Assembly (NCBI GenBank): GCA_002305765.1
Contig: DBQU01000062.1
Location: 50,815 to 114,814, forward strand
DNA length: 64,000 bases
Direction of reading: 5' to 3'
DNA from: Deltaproteobacteria bacterium UBA1386
GTDB lineage: Bacteria > Desulfobacterota > Syntrophorhabdia > Syntrophorhabdales > Syntrophorhabdaceae
Position 1 is the stretch's first letter. Each line of letters starts with the position of its first letter. Positions 17,114 to 24,907 of the stretch are shown one piece after another. The notes beneath the pieces are model-generated. The model was not told the DNA's origin, did not search any database, and saw only the letters and a program-made list of their open reading frames with translations. Both the position numbers and the translations under genes were made by a program.

Positions 17114-18259
17114 CTAGAGATCTTTGAGGCAATCCGTCGCGGCGGCAACACCCGCCCCCATCGTGAAGGCGTAGCCAAGGTCCCTGAGCGCGAACTCGAT
17201 GGCCGCGACGGCCGTTATGACATCGTACTTGTCGGCGTAGCCGAGGGTAGCCAGGCGGAATATCCTCCCCTTCAACTGGTCCTGTCCACCGGCACCGGTC
17301 ACACCATATTTCTTCCACAGGGTCTTGTATATCGCCTGGCCGTCGATCCCTTCCGGGGCGCAAATGGCCGTGACCGCCGGAGAGGGATTCTTCGAGAATA
17401 TCTCCAGACCGATCGCGCAGGCGCCTTCCCGGGTCGCTTTGGCGAGCATCTCACTCCTGCGGTAGACATTTTCCAGGCCTTCCTCCCTGAGGATCCTCAG
17501 GGACTCCCTCAAGCCCACGATCAGCGAGATGGCGGGGGTGAAGTTGGTCTGGTTCTTTTTCAGATTGTTCCGTTCCTTCTCCCAGTCAAAGTAGAACCTC
17601 GGCATACGGGACGCCTTGTTGAACTCCCAGGCCTTGTCGCTGACCCCGGCAAAGGCCAGCCCCGGCGGGAGCATAAGGGCCTTCTGGGAACCGCCGATCA
17701 GGACGTCGATGCCCCACTCGTCCATGGGCAGGGGGAAAACCCCGACACCGGTTATCCCGTCGACGACCATCAATGTGCCGGGGCACTCCCTGACGATGGC
17801 GGCAACTTCCCTGACGGGGAACATGGTCCCCGTGGAGGTCTCCGTGGCCTGCATGTAGACCGCCTTGGCGTCGGGGTTCTCCTTGAGGGTCCTTTCGACT
17901 ACCGCCGGGTCGAGGACGTCCCCCCAGGGTAGATCGATGTTCACGCATTCCACGCCGTAAGCGCGGCAGATCTCAGCCCAGCGTTCCCCGAACTTGCCGC
18001 TGCGGACCACGACGGCCCTGTCTCCCGGTGAAAGCATGTTCGTCACGGCGCCTTCCATCGCGCCCGTACCCGATGAAGAGAAAATGAGCACCTCGTTGCC
18101 GGTGCCGAAGAGGTGCCTCAGGTTCTCCCTGACCTCATCCACCACCACCTCGAACATTGGATTGCGATGGTGGACCATGGGCTCCGCCATCTTCAGCAAC
18201 ACCTCCGGCGGGATCTGGGTCGGGCCGGGAGCGAGCAAGTACCGTTTAAGCATCATCAA
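17114..18259 (-). CDS. Class V PLP aminotransferase, alanine-glyoxylate / serine-pyruvate type
   Basis: The 381-residue enzyme matches the SgaA/PucG-like group. LLAPGPTQIPPEVL opens the protein, FSSSGTGAMEGAVTNMLSPG forms the PLP-phosphate cup, VVDGITGVG holds the ring-binding Asp, and GGSQKALMLPPGL has the Schiff-base Lys. It would interconvert glyoxylate or pyruvate with glycine, alanine or serine. AAGGAG lies just before the run of ATGs at the start. The following HAD phosphatase is probably co-transcribed. Confidence 0.88.
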   Translation of the reverse strand: MMMLKRYLLAPGPTQIPPEVLLKMAEPMVHHRNPMFEVVVDEVRENLRHLFGTGNEVLIFSSSGTGAMEGAVTNMLSPGDRAVVVRSGKFGERWAEICRAYGVECVNIDLPWGDVLDPAVVERTLKENPDAKAVYMQATETSTGTMFPVREVAAIVRECPGTLMVVDGITGVGVFPLPMDEWGIDVLIGGSQKALMLPPGLAFAGVSDKAWEFNKASRMPRFYFDWEKERNNLKKNQTNFTPAISLIVGLRESLRILREEGLENVYRRSEMLAKATREGACAIGLEIFSKNPSPAVTAICAPEGIDGQAIYKTLWKKYGVTGAGGQDQLKGRIFRLATLGYADKYDVITAVAAIEFALRDLGYAFTMGAGVAAATDCLKDL

Positions 18260-18401
18260 TCTCCTTAATTTTAATGCTAGTTTCTAACAAATTCGTCTTA
18301 AAACCGTCAAGCAAAATGATATTACAAAAGGTCTGCCGTTTATGCTATATTTCACCTATACGATTCGTCCCGCCATCGCGGGTGAACAACAGGAGGTAAT
18401 G

Positions 18402-18797
18402 ATGGCGCAGGGCCCCTATAGCGATACAGTGATGGACCATTTCGAGCATCCCAGGAACATGGGCGAGATGGACGGAGCCGATGGCATGGCACAGGTGGGC
18501 AACCCCGCGTGCGGTGACGTGACGAGGATCTTCCTCAAGATAGAGAACGACCGCATTGTCGATGTCAAGTTCAAGACCTTCGGCTGCGCGGCCGCGATCG
18601 CGTCAAGCAGCATGACCACGGAACTCATCAAGGGAAAGACCATCGATGAGGCTCTTAAGCTCACGAACGAGATCGTCGCGCGGGAGCTCGGCGGGCTCCC
18701 CGAGGCCAAGATGCACTGTTCGGTCATGGCGGAAGAGGCCCTCAGGGCCGCCATCGAAGACTACAGGAAGAAACAGGGGGAACAGGGCGATCCATGA
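18402..18797 (+). CDS. iscU: Iron-sulfur cluster scaffold protein, IscU/NifU-N type
   Basis: The ~131-residue protein carries the three conserved cluster-binding Cys: NPACGDVTRIF, FKTFGCAAAIASSSM and MHCSVMAEEAL. Such scaffolds assemble [2Fe-2S] clusters from sulfur supplied by a cysteine desulfurase. Of two adjacent ATGs, 18402 is chosen because AGGAGG ends five bases before it; a longer frame to 18342 would lack a ribosome site. No desulfurase gene is adjacent; the divergent class V aminotransferase is of another subgroup. It overlaps yjbQ by four bases. Confidence 0.93.
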   Translation: MAQGPYSDTVMDHFEHPRNMGEMDGADGMAQVGNPACGDVTRIFLKIENDRIVDVKFKTFGCAAAIASSSMTTELIKGKTIDEALKLTNEIVARELGGLPEAKMHCSVMAEEALRAAIEDYRKKQGEQGDP

Positions 18798-19177
18798 CGG
18801 AGTTCCATGTCAGAACGTCGAAAAGAATAGAGGCCCTGAACATAACCAGCCAGGTCGTGAACGCGGCAAGGGGAAAGGCCGGGAAGATCCTCCATGTCTA
18901 CACCCCCCACACCACGTGCGCGATTACGATCAATGAATACGCTGACCCCGATGTCGTGCGTGACATCATCGAAGCCCTGGACAGGATGGTTCCTGCGGGG
19001 TATCCGTACCGGCACGGGGAGGGAAATTCCGATGCCCACATCAAGGCCGTGCTCGTCGGGGCGTCGGTGAGCATCCCGCTTTCCGGGGACGTGCCCGCGC
19101 TGGGAACCTGGCAGGGAATCTTCCTCATGGAATTCGACGGACCGCGGGAGAGAAAGGTCCAGATCACGGTGACATGA
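18794..19177 (+). CDS. YjbQ family protein (UPF0047)
   Basis: The 127-residue protein matches YjbQ along its whole length: HVYTPHTTCAITINEYADPD, RHGEGNSDAHIKAVLVGASV and GTWQGIFLMEFDGPRERKV. Conserved His and Asp residues suggest a metal or phosphate site; some members have weak thiamine-phosphate synthase activity, but the true role is not settled. ATGA overlap couples it to the IscU-type gene upstream. Confidence 0.9.
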   Translation: MTEFHVRTSKRIEALNITSQVVNAARGKAGKILHVYTPHTTCAITINEYADPDVVRDIIEALDRMVPAGYPYRHGEGNSDAHIKAVLVGASVSIPLSGDVPALGTWQGIFLMEFDGPRERKVQITVT

Positions 19178-19208
19178 GATAGCAACACGCGTGCCGAAAG
19201 AACGATAA

Positions 19209-19685
19209 ATGGAGAAACCAATGACAAGACTGAAGACAATATGCGCCATAACACTGTGTCTCGTTTTCTTAGGGGCCTCTGCAACAATAGCCTTCGCGAA
19301 GAATGAAAAGGTCGCGACACCGAAGGAGTACGGGGCATACATCAAGACGAGCAAGGGACTCATCAGGCTCCTGCCCAACATCGTCTTCGATGAGGACGGG
19401 GTCATCTTCGTGGAGTCCAACAATCCCGCCCATTTTTTCCTCAAGGATTTCCAGTACTTCGTCCTCTACGGCAAATACGAAATGAGCGTGCTCACCGTGA
19501 ACCCCATGGGCTTCTATCAGTCGTCGGCACTCGGCAAACCACGCTTCGCCTTCGGCAAGGACATCGAGATCGACGTCAAACCCCAGGGCAAAGACATGTA
19601 CATCATCAAACCCAAGGGGCTGCTCGGCAGGGGATACTACAGCATCTGGATCAACGACACCGCATGGGATTTCATGCTCGACTGA
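19209..19685 (+). CDS. Secreted protein of unknown function
   Basis: I do not recognise this 158-residue protein. A signal peptide with an AFA-K cleavage site is clear (residues ~1-31). The remainder is a beta-rich domain with LIRLLPNIVFDEDGVIFVES and PKGLLGRGYYSIWINDTAWD, and no Cys, so it should be a periplasmic or surface protein. An alternative start at the second ATG (MTRLKT) is possible. It is 31 bases after yjbQ but its product acts in another compartment, so shared function is doubtful. Confidence 0.75.
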   Translation: MEKPMTRLKTICAITLCLVFLGASATIAFAKNEKVATPKEYGAYIKTSKGLIRLLPNIVFDEDGVIFVESNNPAHFFLKDFQYFVLYGKYEMSVLTVNPMGFYQSSALGKPRFAFGKDIEIDVKPQGKDMYIIKPKGLLGRGYYSIWINDTAWDFMLD

Positions 19686-19830
19686 CACCGGCTTGAACCG
19701 CTTGAATGGCTTGAGCCGTTTGAGCGTTGAAAGACAAAAAAAATGACCCCCGTTGTGCTCGGCCACACAGGGGTCGTTCTTTTTCTAACGTTCAAGCGGC
19801 TCAAGCCATTCAAGCGGTTTAAGCCGGTGT
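19685..19830. repeat. Long inverted repeat of 9-bp units enclosing a terminator
   Basis: Arms of 44 bases (19685-19728 and 19787-19830) are inverted copies with three mismatches. Each arm is a run of ~9-bp units (GCTTGAACC, GCTTGAATG, GCTTGAGCC, GTTTGAGCG). The 58 bases between them hold a terminator hairpin. The arrangement repeats that at 7992-8278, where a MITE has since landed. Confidence 0.88.
19734..19786. terminator. Bidirectional terminator inside the 9-bp-unit inverted repeat
   Basis: GACCCC (19745-19750) pairs with GGGGTC (19770-19775); A-rich sequence lies on the 5' side and GTTCTTTTTCT follows on the 3' side. It separates the plus-strand secreted-protein gene from the minus-strand tRNA-Cys. 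Confidence 0.7.
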
Positions 19831-19834
19831 TTTT

Positions 19835-19909
19835 TGGAGGCGGCATCCGGATTTGAACCGGAGAATAACGGTTTTGCAGACCGTCGCCTTACCACTTGGC
19901 TATGCCGCC
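19835..19909 (-). tRNA. tRNA-Cys (anticodon GCA), CCA encoded
   Basis: The minus strand folds as a full cloverleaf: acceptor GGCGGCA pairs with TGCCGCC, the discriminator is T as in bacterial tRNA-Cys, and CCA follows. The anticodon loop reads CTGCAAA with GCA at its centre. The T loop has GGTTCGAATCC. It lies 91 bases downstream of tRNA-Gly on the same strand and probably shares its promoter. Confidence 0.96.
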
Positions 19910-20000
19910 ATGCATTTCAGGACCAGGCGAGCCGCGTCGGCAACTCGTGAAGCCAATGAGCTTTTTTTTGGAGCGGGCGTCTTCACCCGCTTCGGTTTTT

Positions 20001-20075
<75 letters not shown>

Positions 20076-20087
20076 ACGTGTTGTTTC

Positions 20088-20116
20088 TTATAATACAAAC
20101 CCCTCCCCGATGTCAA
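20088..20116 (-). promoter_or_regulatory. Sigma-70 promoter for the tRNA-Gly/tRNA-Cys pair
   Basis: Minus strand: a perfect -35 TTGACA (20116-20111), a 17-base spacer, and TTATAA (20093-20088) as -10. The tRNA-Gly 5' end is 12 bases further on. This is the best housekeeping promoter seen in the window. Confidence 0.8.
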
Positions 20117-20130
20117 GACGGAAAAGAGTG

Positions 20131-20216
20131 GTCGCCTCGGAGCCGCGACGCAAAAAAAACCGGAGGAGACCCGGATAATCTCCCCCGGCATTCAGCAGGC
20201 AAGCCAGCTACCCTGC
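20131..20216 (+). other. Three consecutive hairpins in the crp upstream region
   Basis: Stems are GTCGC/GCGAC (20131-20149), CCGG-a-GGAGA with TCTCC-c-CCGG (20160-20188) and GCAGG/CCTGC (20195-20216). They lie 174-260 bases before the CRP/FNR start in a ~270-base non-coding gap. GACGCAAA after the first stem recalls a cyclic-di-GMP riboswitch, but the rest does not match that consensus. It could be a structured leader; nothing else is seen in this gap. Confidence 0.35.
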
Positions 20217-20389
20217 ATCTTCATTCATCGTTAAGGCGACCCGGGGTCCACGCCCTTTGTCGGCCCTTTATCGTACCGGCCCGTAATCCCTTTCCTGAGA
20301 ACCTTTCCCGACCGTTCGACACATCTATGATATACGGCCTCCTGTCATTTTTCTGTAAAACAGGCTACATTCGTGCTAGTTTTTATAGG

Positions 20390-21109
20390 ATGAAAACCAA
20401 GAAAGTCGAAAACGAGGTTCCCCTGCCCTATTTTTCCGATTCACCCTATGTCACGGATAATGTCGGCAAATTCACGGACGAACTGGACACTCTTCTCTCC
20501 ATCGGGCGCCTCAGGCACTACAGCCCCGGTCAGATCATATACCTGCAGGGCGAGGAGAGCACGAGCTTCTACTTTGTCAGGGACGGGAAGGTCAAGGTGA
20601 GCATTTTCAAGGAGAACGGTTCGGAGAAGATACTCGCCATACAGGAGGACAACACCTTTTTCGGAGAGAGCGCGGCCTTCGATCGCTACCCCTATTTCGC
20701 CACGGCCACGGCCATGGAGGAATCGAACATCTACGCCTTCGATATCGAGGAGACCGAGGCCCTGCTCAAGGCGCATCCCGAGGTGTCGCTGCTCATCATC
20801 ACCTCCATCATCAGAAAGCTCAGACTTCTCGGGCTGCAGGTGGAAGGCCTCTCTTTCCTGGACGCGCAGAAACGTGTTGCCAGCATCCTCCTGAAGCTCA
20901 TGCACGAGGTCGGCGAACCCACCGCCGGCGGCATTCTCATAAAGAAGAGGATCACCCACGAAGACCTTGCCAACATCACGGGCCTCTCGCGGGTAACGGT
21001 GACGAATGTTCTTAACTACCTGGACAGACTGAAGCTCATCACGAAAGGGCGCCTGAAGTATACCATCATAGATCGCGCCAAGCTCGAGTCCTTTGTTCGG
21101 TCGAAATGA
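20390..21109 (+). CDS. CRP/FNR-family transcription regulator
   Basis: The 239-residue protein has a cyclic-nucleotide-binding-like barrel (residues ~30-145; YSPGQIIYLQGEESTSFYFV, FFGESAAFDRYPYFATATA), a long dimer helix and a winged helix (HEDLANITGLSRVTVTNVLNYL). There is no N-terminal Cys cluster, so it is not an FNR-type Fe-S sensor; the barrel may bind a nucleotide or another effector. ATG at 20390 is chosen since the frame upstream runs through the tRNA genes. Its stop overlaps the dctP start (ATGA), pointing to joint control with the transporter. Confidence 0.88.
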   Translation: MKTKKVENEVPLPYFSDSPYVTDNVGKFTDELDTLLSIGRLRHYSPGQIIYLQGEESTSFYFVRDGKVKVSIFKENGSEKILAIQEDNTFFGESAAFDRYPYFATATAMEESNIYAFDIEETEALLKAHPEVSLLIITSIIRKLRLLGLQVEGLSFLDAQKRVASILLKLMHEVGEPTAGGILIKKRITHEDLANITGLSRVTVTNVLNYLDRLKLITKGRLKYTIIDRAKLESFVRSK

Positions 21110-22089
21110 GCAGGACGCCTATCATGTTCCGGAGCATGTTATACTGCCTTGCCCTGGCGGCCGTCTGTCTCCTTCCTGCCACGCAGGCGCATTGTACCCG
21201 CCTGAAAACGGTCACCTTCGCAGCGACAAACACGGTCTGGGTGAGACAGTTCCATCTCTTCACCGACGCCGTACAACGCGACAGCAAAGGGGAGATCCGT
21301 TTTCAGTTGGTGGGGGGGCCCGAGGCGATCCCGCCTTTTGAACAGATCGAGGCGATACGAAAAGGCGTCGTCGATATGGCCCTTCTGCCGGCGGCCTATT
21401 TCGTGGCCCAGATGCCCGAAGCGGATGCCATGAAGCTTTCTCCCCATTCTCCCATGGAAGAACGAAAAAGGGGGATCTTCGCGTTCTACAGGGAACTGAT
21501 GGAGAAACATCTCGACGTCATATATCTCGGGAAGGTAACGGGGGGGATCAGTTATCATCTCTACCTCAGGAAGCCTTTAAAAGGACCTGATCTCAAGGGT
21601 CTTAAGATCAGGGTCACCCCCATTTACGAACCCTTCGTCAGGGCCCTTGGCGGAGCCGGGGTCACGACGGCTCCCGGTGAGGTCTATGTCGCCCTCGAAA
21701 GGGCCATAGTGGATGGTTTCGGCTGGCCGTCCATCGGCGTTCAAGAGATGGGGTGGGAAGAGGTGGTCCGCTATGTCATAGACCCCGGCTTCTACCAGAC
21801 CGATGTCTGCGTTCTGATGAACAGGAAGACCTGGGACGCTCTTCCCGCCAGCGAAAAAAAGCTCATCGCCCGGGCCGTCGAGAAAGCAGAGCGTGAGACC
21901 TATGACCTTTCCAGGAAGCTGGCAGGGCAGGAAAGACAGCTTCTCCTCTCCCGGGGCGTACAGGCGATAGAGTTCAGGGACAATGAAAAGGAGTTTTACC
22001 TCGACACGGCCTACCGGGCGGGCTGGGAGAAGGTCATTGCAAAGAGTCCCGTCATCGGGGGGCATCTCAGAAAGCTGATGGGGCGATGA
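21106..22089 (+). CDS. dctP: TRAP transporter solute-binding protein, DctP family
   Basis: The 327-residue protein has a signal peptide (cleavage near TQAHC) and the DctP fold: VGGPEAIPPFEQIEAIRKGV, LKGLKIRVTPIYEPFVRALG and the VYVALERAIVDGFGW segment. In the family an Arg (here in KIRVTP) binds a carboxylate of the ligand, so an organic acid is the likely cargo. The order P-Q-M with tight spacing is the standard TRAP arrangement. Confidence 0.93.
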   Translation: MSRTPIMFRSMLYCLALAAVCLLPATQAHCTRLKTVTFAATNTVWVRQFHLFTDAVQRDSKGEIRFQLVGGPEAIPPFEQIEAIRKGVVDMALLPAAYFVAQMPEADAMKLSPHSPMEERKRGIFAFYRELMEKHLDVIYLGKVTGGISYHLYLRKPLKGPDLKGLKIRVTPIYEPFVRALGGAGVTTAPGEVYVALERAIVDGFGWPSIGVQEMGWEEVVRYVIDPGFYQTDVCVLMNRKTWDALPASEKKLIARAVEKAERETYDLSRKLAGQERQLLLSRGVQAIEFRDNEKEFYLDTAYRAGWEKVIAKSPVIGGHLRKLMGR

Positions 22090-22090
22090 T

Positions 22091-22567
22091 GTGAGGCGCC
22101 TCCTTTCCAGGACCCTCGACGCCGCGGCCGTATTCTCCGCCGCCTGCATAGCGTTCATCGCCCTGTCCATATCCTGCGAGGTCATAGCAAGGTATTTCCT
22201 GCACCGGCCCCTCAGGTGGACCGTCGAGATATCGGAATACCTGCAGATCTACTTTTCCTTTCTCAGTGCCGCCTGGGTCCTGAGGAAAAAAGGGCATGTA
22301 AGCCTGGATATCGTGGTGGTCCGGCTCGGCCCCAGGGGCAGGAAAGCCTTCAGGTTGGCAACGGACATACTTTCCATCGTCGTTGCCGCAACGCTGTGCC
22401 TCTTCTCAGCCCTCGTCGCACGCGAACAACTCCTTCTCGGGACACCTGTCATCAAGTCGCTGGAAGTGCCGAAATGGATCGTCATCGCACCCATACCGCT
22501 GGGCATGCTCCTTGTTACGGCTGAATCCTTCGTCAAGCTCATCGACGACCTGCGGGGCGGGGGCTGA
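22091..22567 (+). CDS. dctQ: TRAP transporter small membrane subunit, DctQ family
   Basis: The 158-residue protein has four hydrophobic helices and the family marker ISCEVIARYFLHRPLRWTVE near residues 27-46, followed by EYLQIYFSFLSAAWVLRKKGHVSLD. DctQ couples to DctM in sodium- or proton-driven uptake. The start is GTG at 22091, two bases after the dctP stop. It abuts dctM. Confidence 0.92.
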   Translation: MRRLLSRTLDAAAVFSAACIAFIALSISCEVIARYFLHRPLRWTVEISEYLQIYFSFLSAAWVLRKKGHVSLDIVVVRLGPRGRKAFRLATDILSIVVAATLCLFSALVAREQLLLGTPVIKSLEVPKWIVIAPIPLGMLLVTAESFVKLIDDLRGGG

Positions 22568-22568
22568 C

Positions 22569-23873
22569 GTGGAGTGGTGGGTCGTACTCCTCGTCTTCTT
22601 CGGCGGTTTCATCGGCCTGCTCGTGACCGGTCTCCCCGTTGCCTTCGCCTTCTTTCTCATCAATATCGTTGGGGCATATTTCTTCATGGGAGGAACCGAA
22701 GGCATCAAACAGCTCATCCTCAATATGTACAGCTCCCTCGCCAACTTCACCCTGACTCCCATACCCCTGTTCATTTTCATGGGAGAGATACTGTTCAGAT
22801 GCGGCATCGCGCGCAACGTCCTCAATATCTTCGACAAGTTCTTCGGCCGGATCCCGGGAAGGCTCGGCATCCTGGCCGTCGCCGCCTCCACCTTCTTCTC
22901 CGGTCTCACCGGTTCCGCCATCAGCAACACGGCCCTTCTGGGCTCGTCACTCATGCCGGAGATGCGCCTGAGAGGCTACGGCAAACCCCTCATGATCGGC
23001 CCCATAATCGGGACCGGAGGACTTGCCATGATGATCCCGCCAAGCGCGCTTGCCGTCGTCCTCGGCTCCGTGGCCCAGATATCCATATCGGGGATACTGA
23101 TAGGGGGCATATTCCCGGGACTCATCATGGCCTTTCTCTACGCCGCTTATATCATAGGGAGGACTTTCCTCCAGCCCTCGATGGCCCCGGATTACGAGGT
23201 CCCGAGATCGGACCCCGTGAGCATCGTGAAGGAGCTTCTCGTTTACGTCATGCCTTTGACAAGCGTCGTAGCCCTCGTCCTGGGCCCGATATACATGGGG
23301 ATAGCCACACCCACCGAGGCCGCCTCCCTGGGATGCGTGGGAGCCCTGACCCTTTCGATCGTGTACGGAAAGCTCACATTCTCGATATTCTCGGAAGCCC
23401 TGGCGGCCACGCTGAGAACGAGTTCGATGATCTTCCTCATAATAGCCGGTTCCGTCGGGTACAGCCAGATCATTTCCTTCAGCGGCGCCGGAGCGGGCCT
23501 CATCTCCGCTGTCGTCTCCCTCAACCTGCCCGACGTCCTTCTCATCACGATCCTGCTTTCGATGCTGCTTCTGCTCGGCTGTTTCATGGACCAGATAGCC
23601 ATGATGATGGTAACGGTCCCCCTCTTCATGCCCATCGTCTACCAGGCGAACATAGACCCGCTCTGGTTCGGGATCATGATGCTCATCGCCCTCGACATCG
23701 GCTTCACCTCGCCGCCCTTCGGCCTCCTCCTTTTCGTGATGAAAGGCATAACCTCGGAAGATATCACCATGCTGGACATTTACAAGGCGACAATCCCCTT
23801 CATTGCCTGCAATCTCTTCACCCTCACTCTCATCCTCGCGTTCCCGCGCATAGTGATGGTTTTTCTGAAATGA
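22569..23873 (+). CDS. dctM: TRAP transporter large permease, DctM family
   Basis: This 434-residue integral membrane protein has about 12 helices. PIPLFIFMGEILFRCGIARN, FFSGLTGSAISNTALLGSSL and PTEAASLGCVGAL are classic DctM/SiaM elements, and GCFMDQIAMMMVTVPLFMPI is the second-half equivalent. The start is GTG at 22569, one base after the dctQ stop; longer frames read into dctQ. It carries out the transport step across the inner membrane. Confidence 0.94.
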   Translation: MEWWVVLLVFFGGFIGLLVTGLPVAFAFFLINIVGAYFFMGGTEGIKQLILNMYSSLANFTLTPIPLFIFMGEILFRCGIARNVLNIFDKFFGRIPGRLGILAVAASTFFSGLTGSAISNTALLGSSLMPEMRLRGYGKPLMIGPIIGTGGLAMMIPPSALAVVLGSVAQISISGILIGGIFPGLIMAFLYAAYIIGRTFLQPSMAPDYEVPRSDPVSIVKELLVYVMPLTSVVALVLGPIYMGIATPTEAASLGCVGALTLSIVYGKLTFSIFSEALAATLRTSSMIFLIIAGSVGYSQIISFSGAGAGLISAVVSLNLPDVLLITILLSMLLLLGCFMDQIAMMMVTVPLFMPIVYQANIDPLWFGIMMLIALDIGFTSPPFGLLLFVMKGITSEDITMLDIYKATIPFIACNLFTLTLILAFPRIVMVFLK

Positions 23874-23896
23874 CGTGAAGGACCGTGGGACAGGAT

Positions 23897-24718
23897 TCAC
23901 AGGTCCTTGAGGAGTCTCATTATCGCACTGTTCCAACCATCCGGTCCCGCTCCCCGGGCCCGGTCGAAATCCTCCGCTACAAGCACCCGGTCGTAGCCCC
24001 CGCCGTGTTTTTCGACGATGATCGGGCGGTCGACAGCCTGGAGCATCGGCAGGTCATTGGGGCTGTCCCCCAGGGCCACCGTCGTCACCTCGCCATATTC
24101 TCTGCGGAACATTCCGGTGAGGATGGAAACAGCCTTACCCTTGTCACTTTCGCCCAGGATATGATGGAAAAGCCCCTGCGTGACCCTGAAGCCCTTCCTT
24201 TCTATGGAGGCCCGCAGCTTATCCCCCATCACCGCGTCTCCCCCGAAGAGGAAAGGTTCGTCGAATTCCCGCTTTGCCGCCATGACCGCTTCGTTGAGGG
24301 GCAGGCCGGTCGCGGCGGCGATCTCTTCGGCGGTCATATCTCCGAATCCGCGAACGTCAAACCCCTCGCCGCGAAGCTCTCTCAGGGCCCTGCGCAGGTC
24401 CTGATACCTGGCGCCAAGCCGGAGGACAAGATGCGGCCCCTCGTCGCCTCCTTCGGGCCTCGCCGGCGACACCGCGTCGGCCCTGAAATACCCGTGTGGC
24501 ACGAAGACCGCGCCTCCGTTCTCCGAGATGAAAGGGTCGGCGTTACGCAGTTTTGCGCGATAATGCTCGATCTCGGCCCGTGTCTTGCTGGAACAGATCA
24601 CTACGGGGACATGTCTCTCCCTGAGCATGCCGAGGGCGGGCAGGGCCGGATCAAAGGAATAGGTCCGCGCGTCGAGGAGGGTTCCATCGAGGTCGGTGAA
24701 CACGACGGCTCTTCTCAC
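23897..24718 (-). CDS. mpgP: Mannosyl- (or glucosyl-) 3-phosphoglycerate phosphatase, HAD-IIB
   Basis: The protein has the MpgP signatures: FTDLDGTLLDAR, VVICSSKTRAEIEHYRAKL, DPFISENGGAVFVPHGYF and VALGDSPNDLPMLQAV. It would remove phosphate from glycosyl-3-phosphoglycerate to give the solute mannosylglycerate or glucosylglycerate. The start is uncertain: GTG at 24718 gives MRRAVVFTDLDG, close to known relatives, whereas the ATG at 24820 adds 34 residues of unlikely sequence. It is divergent from the GT81-type synthase, making a synthase-phosphatase pair with a shared control region. Confidence 0.87.
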   Translation of the reverse strand: MRRAVVFTDLDGTLLDARTYSFDPALPALGMLRERHVPVVICSSKTRAEIEHYRAKLRNADPFISENGGAVFVPHGYFRADAVSPARPEGGDEGPHLVLRLGARYQDLRRALRELRGEGFDVRGFGDMTAEEIAAATGLPLNEAVMAAKREFDEPFLFGGDAVMGDKLRASIERKGFRVTQGLFHHILGESDKGKAVSILTGMFRREYGEVTTVALGDSPNDLPMLQAVDRPIIVEKHGGGYDRVLVAEDFDRARGAGPDGWNSAIMRLLKDL

Positions 24719-24795
24719 CGGCACACAGCCTTTCCGGCACCCCCGCCCGAAGGCGAACGGCACATGTGAGCCCGCGACCCTTTTTTGTGACGTAT

Positions 24796-24811
24796 TATCA
24801 TACTTATGATA
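24796..24811. promoter_or_regulatory. Perfect palindromic operator-like site between divergent mpgP and gpgS
   Basis: TATCATA and TATGATA form a 7-bp inverted repeat separated by two bases. It lies in the AT-rich part of the divergent region, about 78 bases from the mpgP start and 97 from gpgS, where one regulator could act on both genes. The regulator is unknown. Confidence 0.35.
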
Positions 24812-24907
24812 TGCTACCATATAGCGGTTTCAGGAGAGTGTAAAATAGTTTACAGATTTTCCACCGCTTCTCGGATAGAGTGCTAGACTACATTCCAGGA
24901 GGTGAGC

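Noticed and set aside
19637..19846. Small frames reading LNRLNGLSRLN or FKRLKPFKRFK in the 9-bp repeats, repeated at several sites
   Set aside because: A 9-bp period keeps any frame open, and none has a ribosome site or an independent start; the pattern follows from the DNA repeat.
19910..20000. A third tRNA gene between tRNA-Cys and tRNA-Gly
   Set aside because: Only a GGAGCGGGCG piece resembles a tRNA end; no anticodon or T arm can be folded.
20120..20220. Possible cyclic-di-GMP-I (GEMM) riboswitch before the CRP/FNR gene
   Set aside because: Only GACGCAAA fits; the GGCAAACC element and the tetraloop-receptor part of the consensus are not found in the right places.
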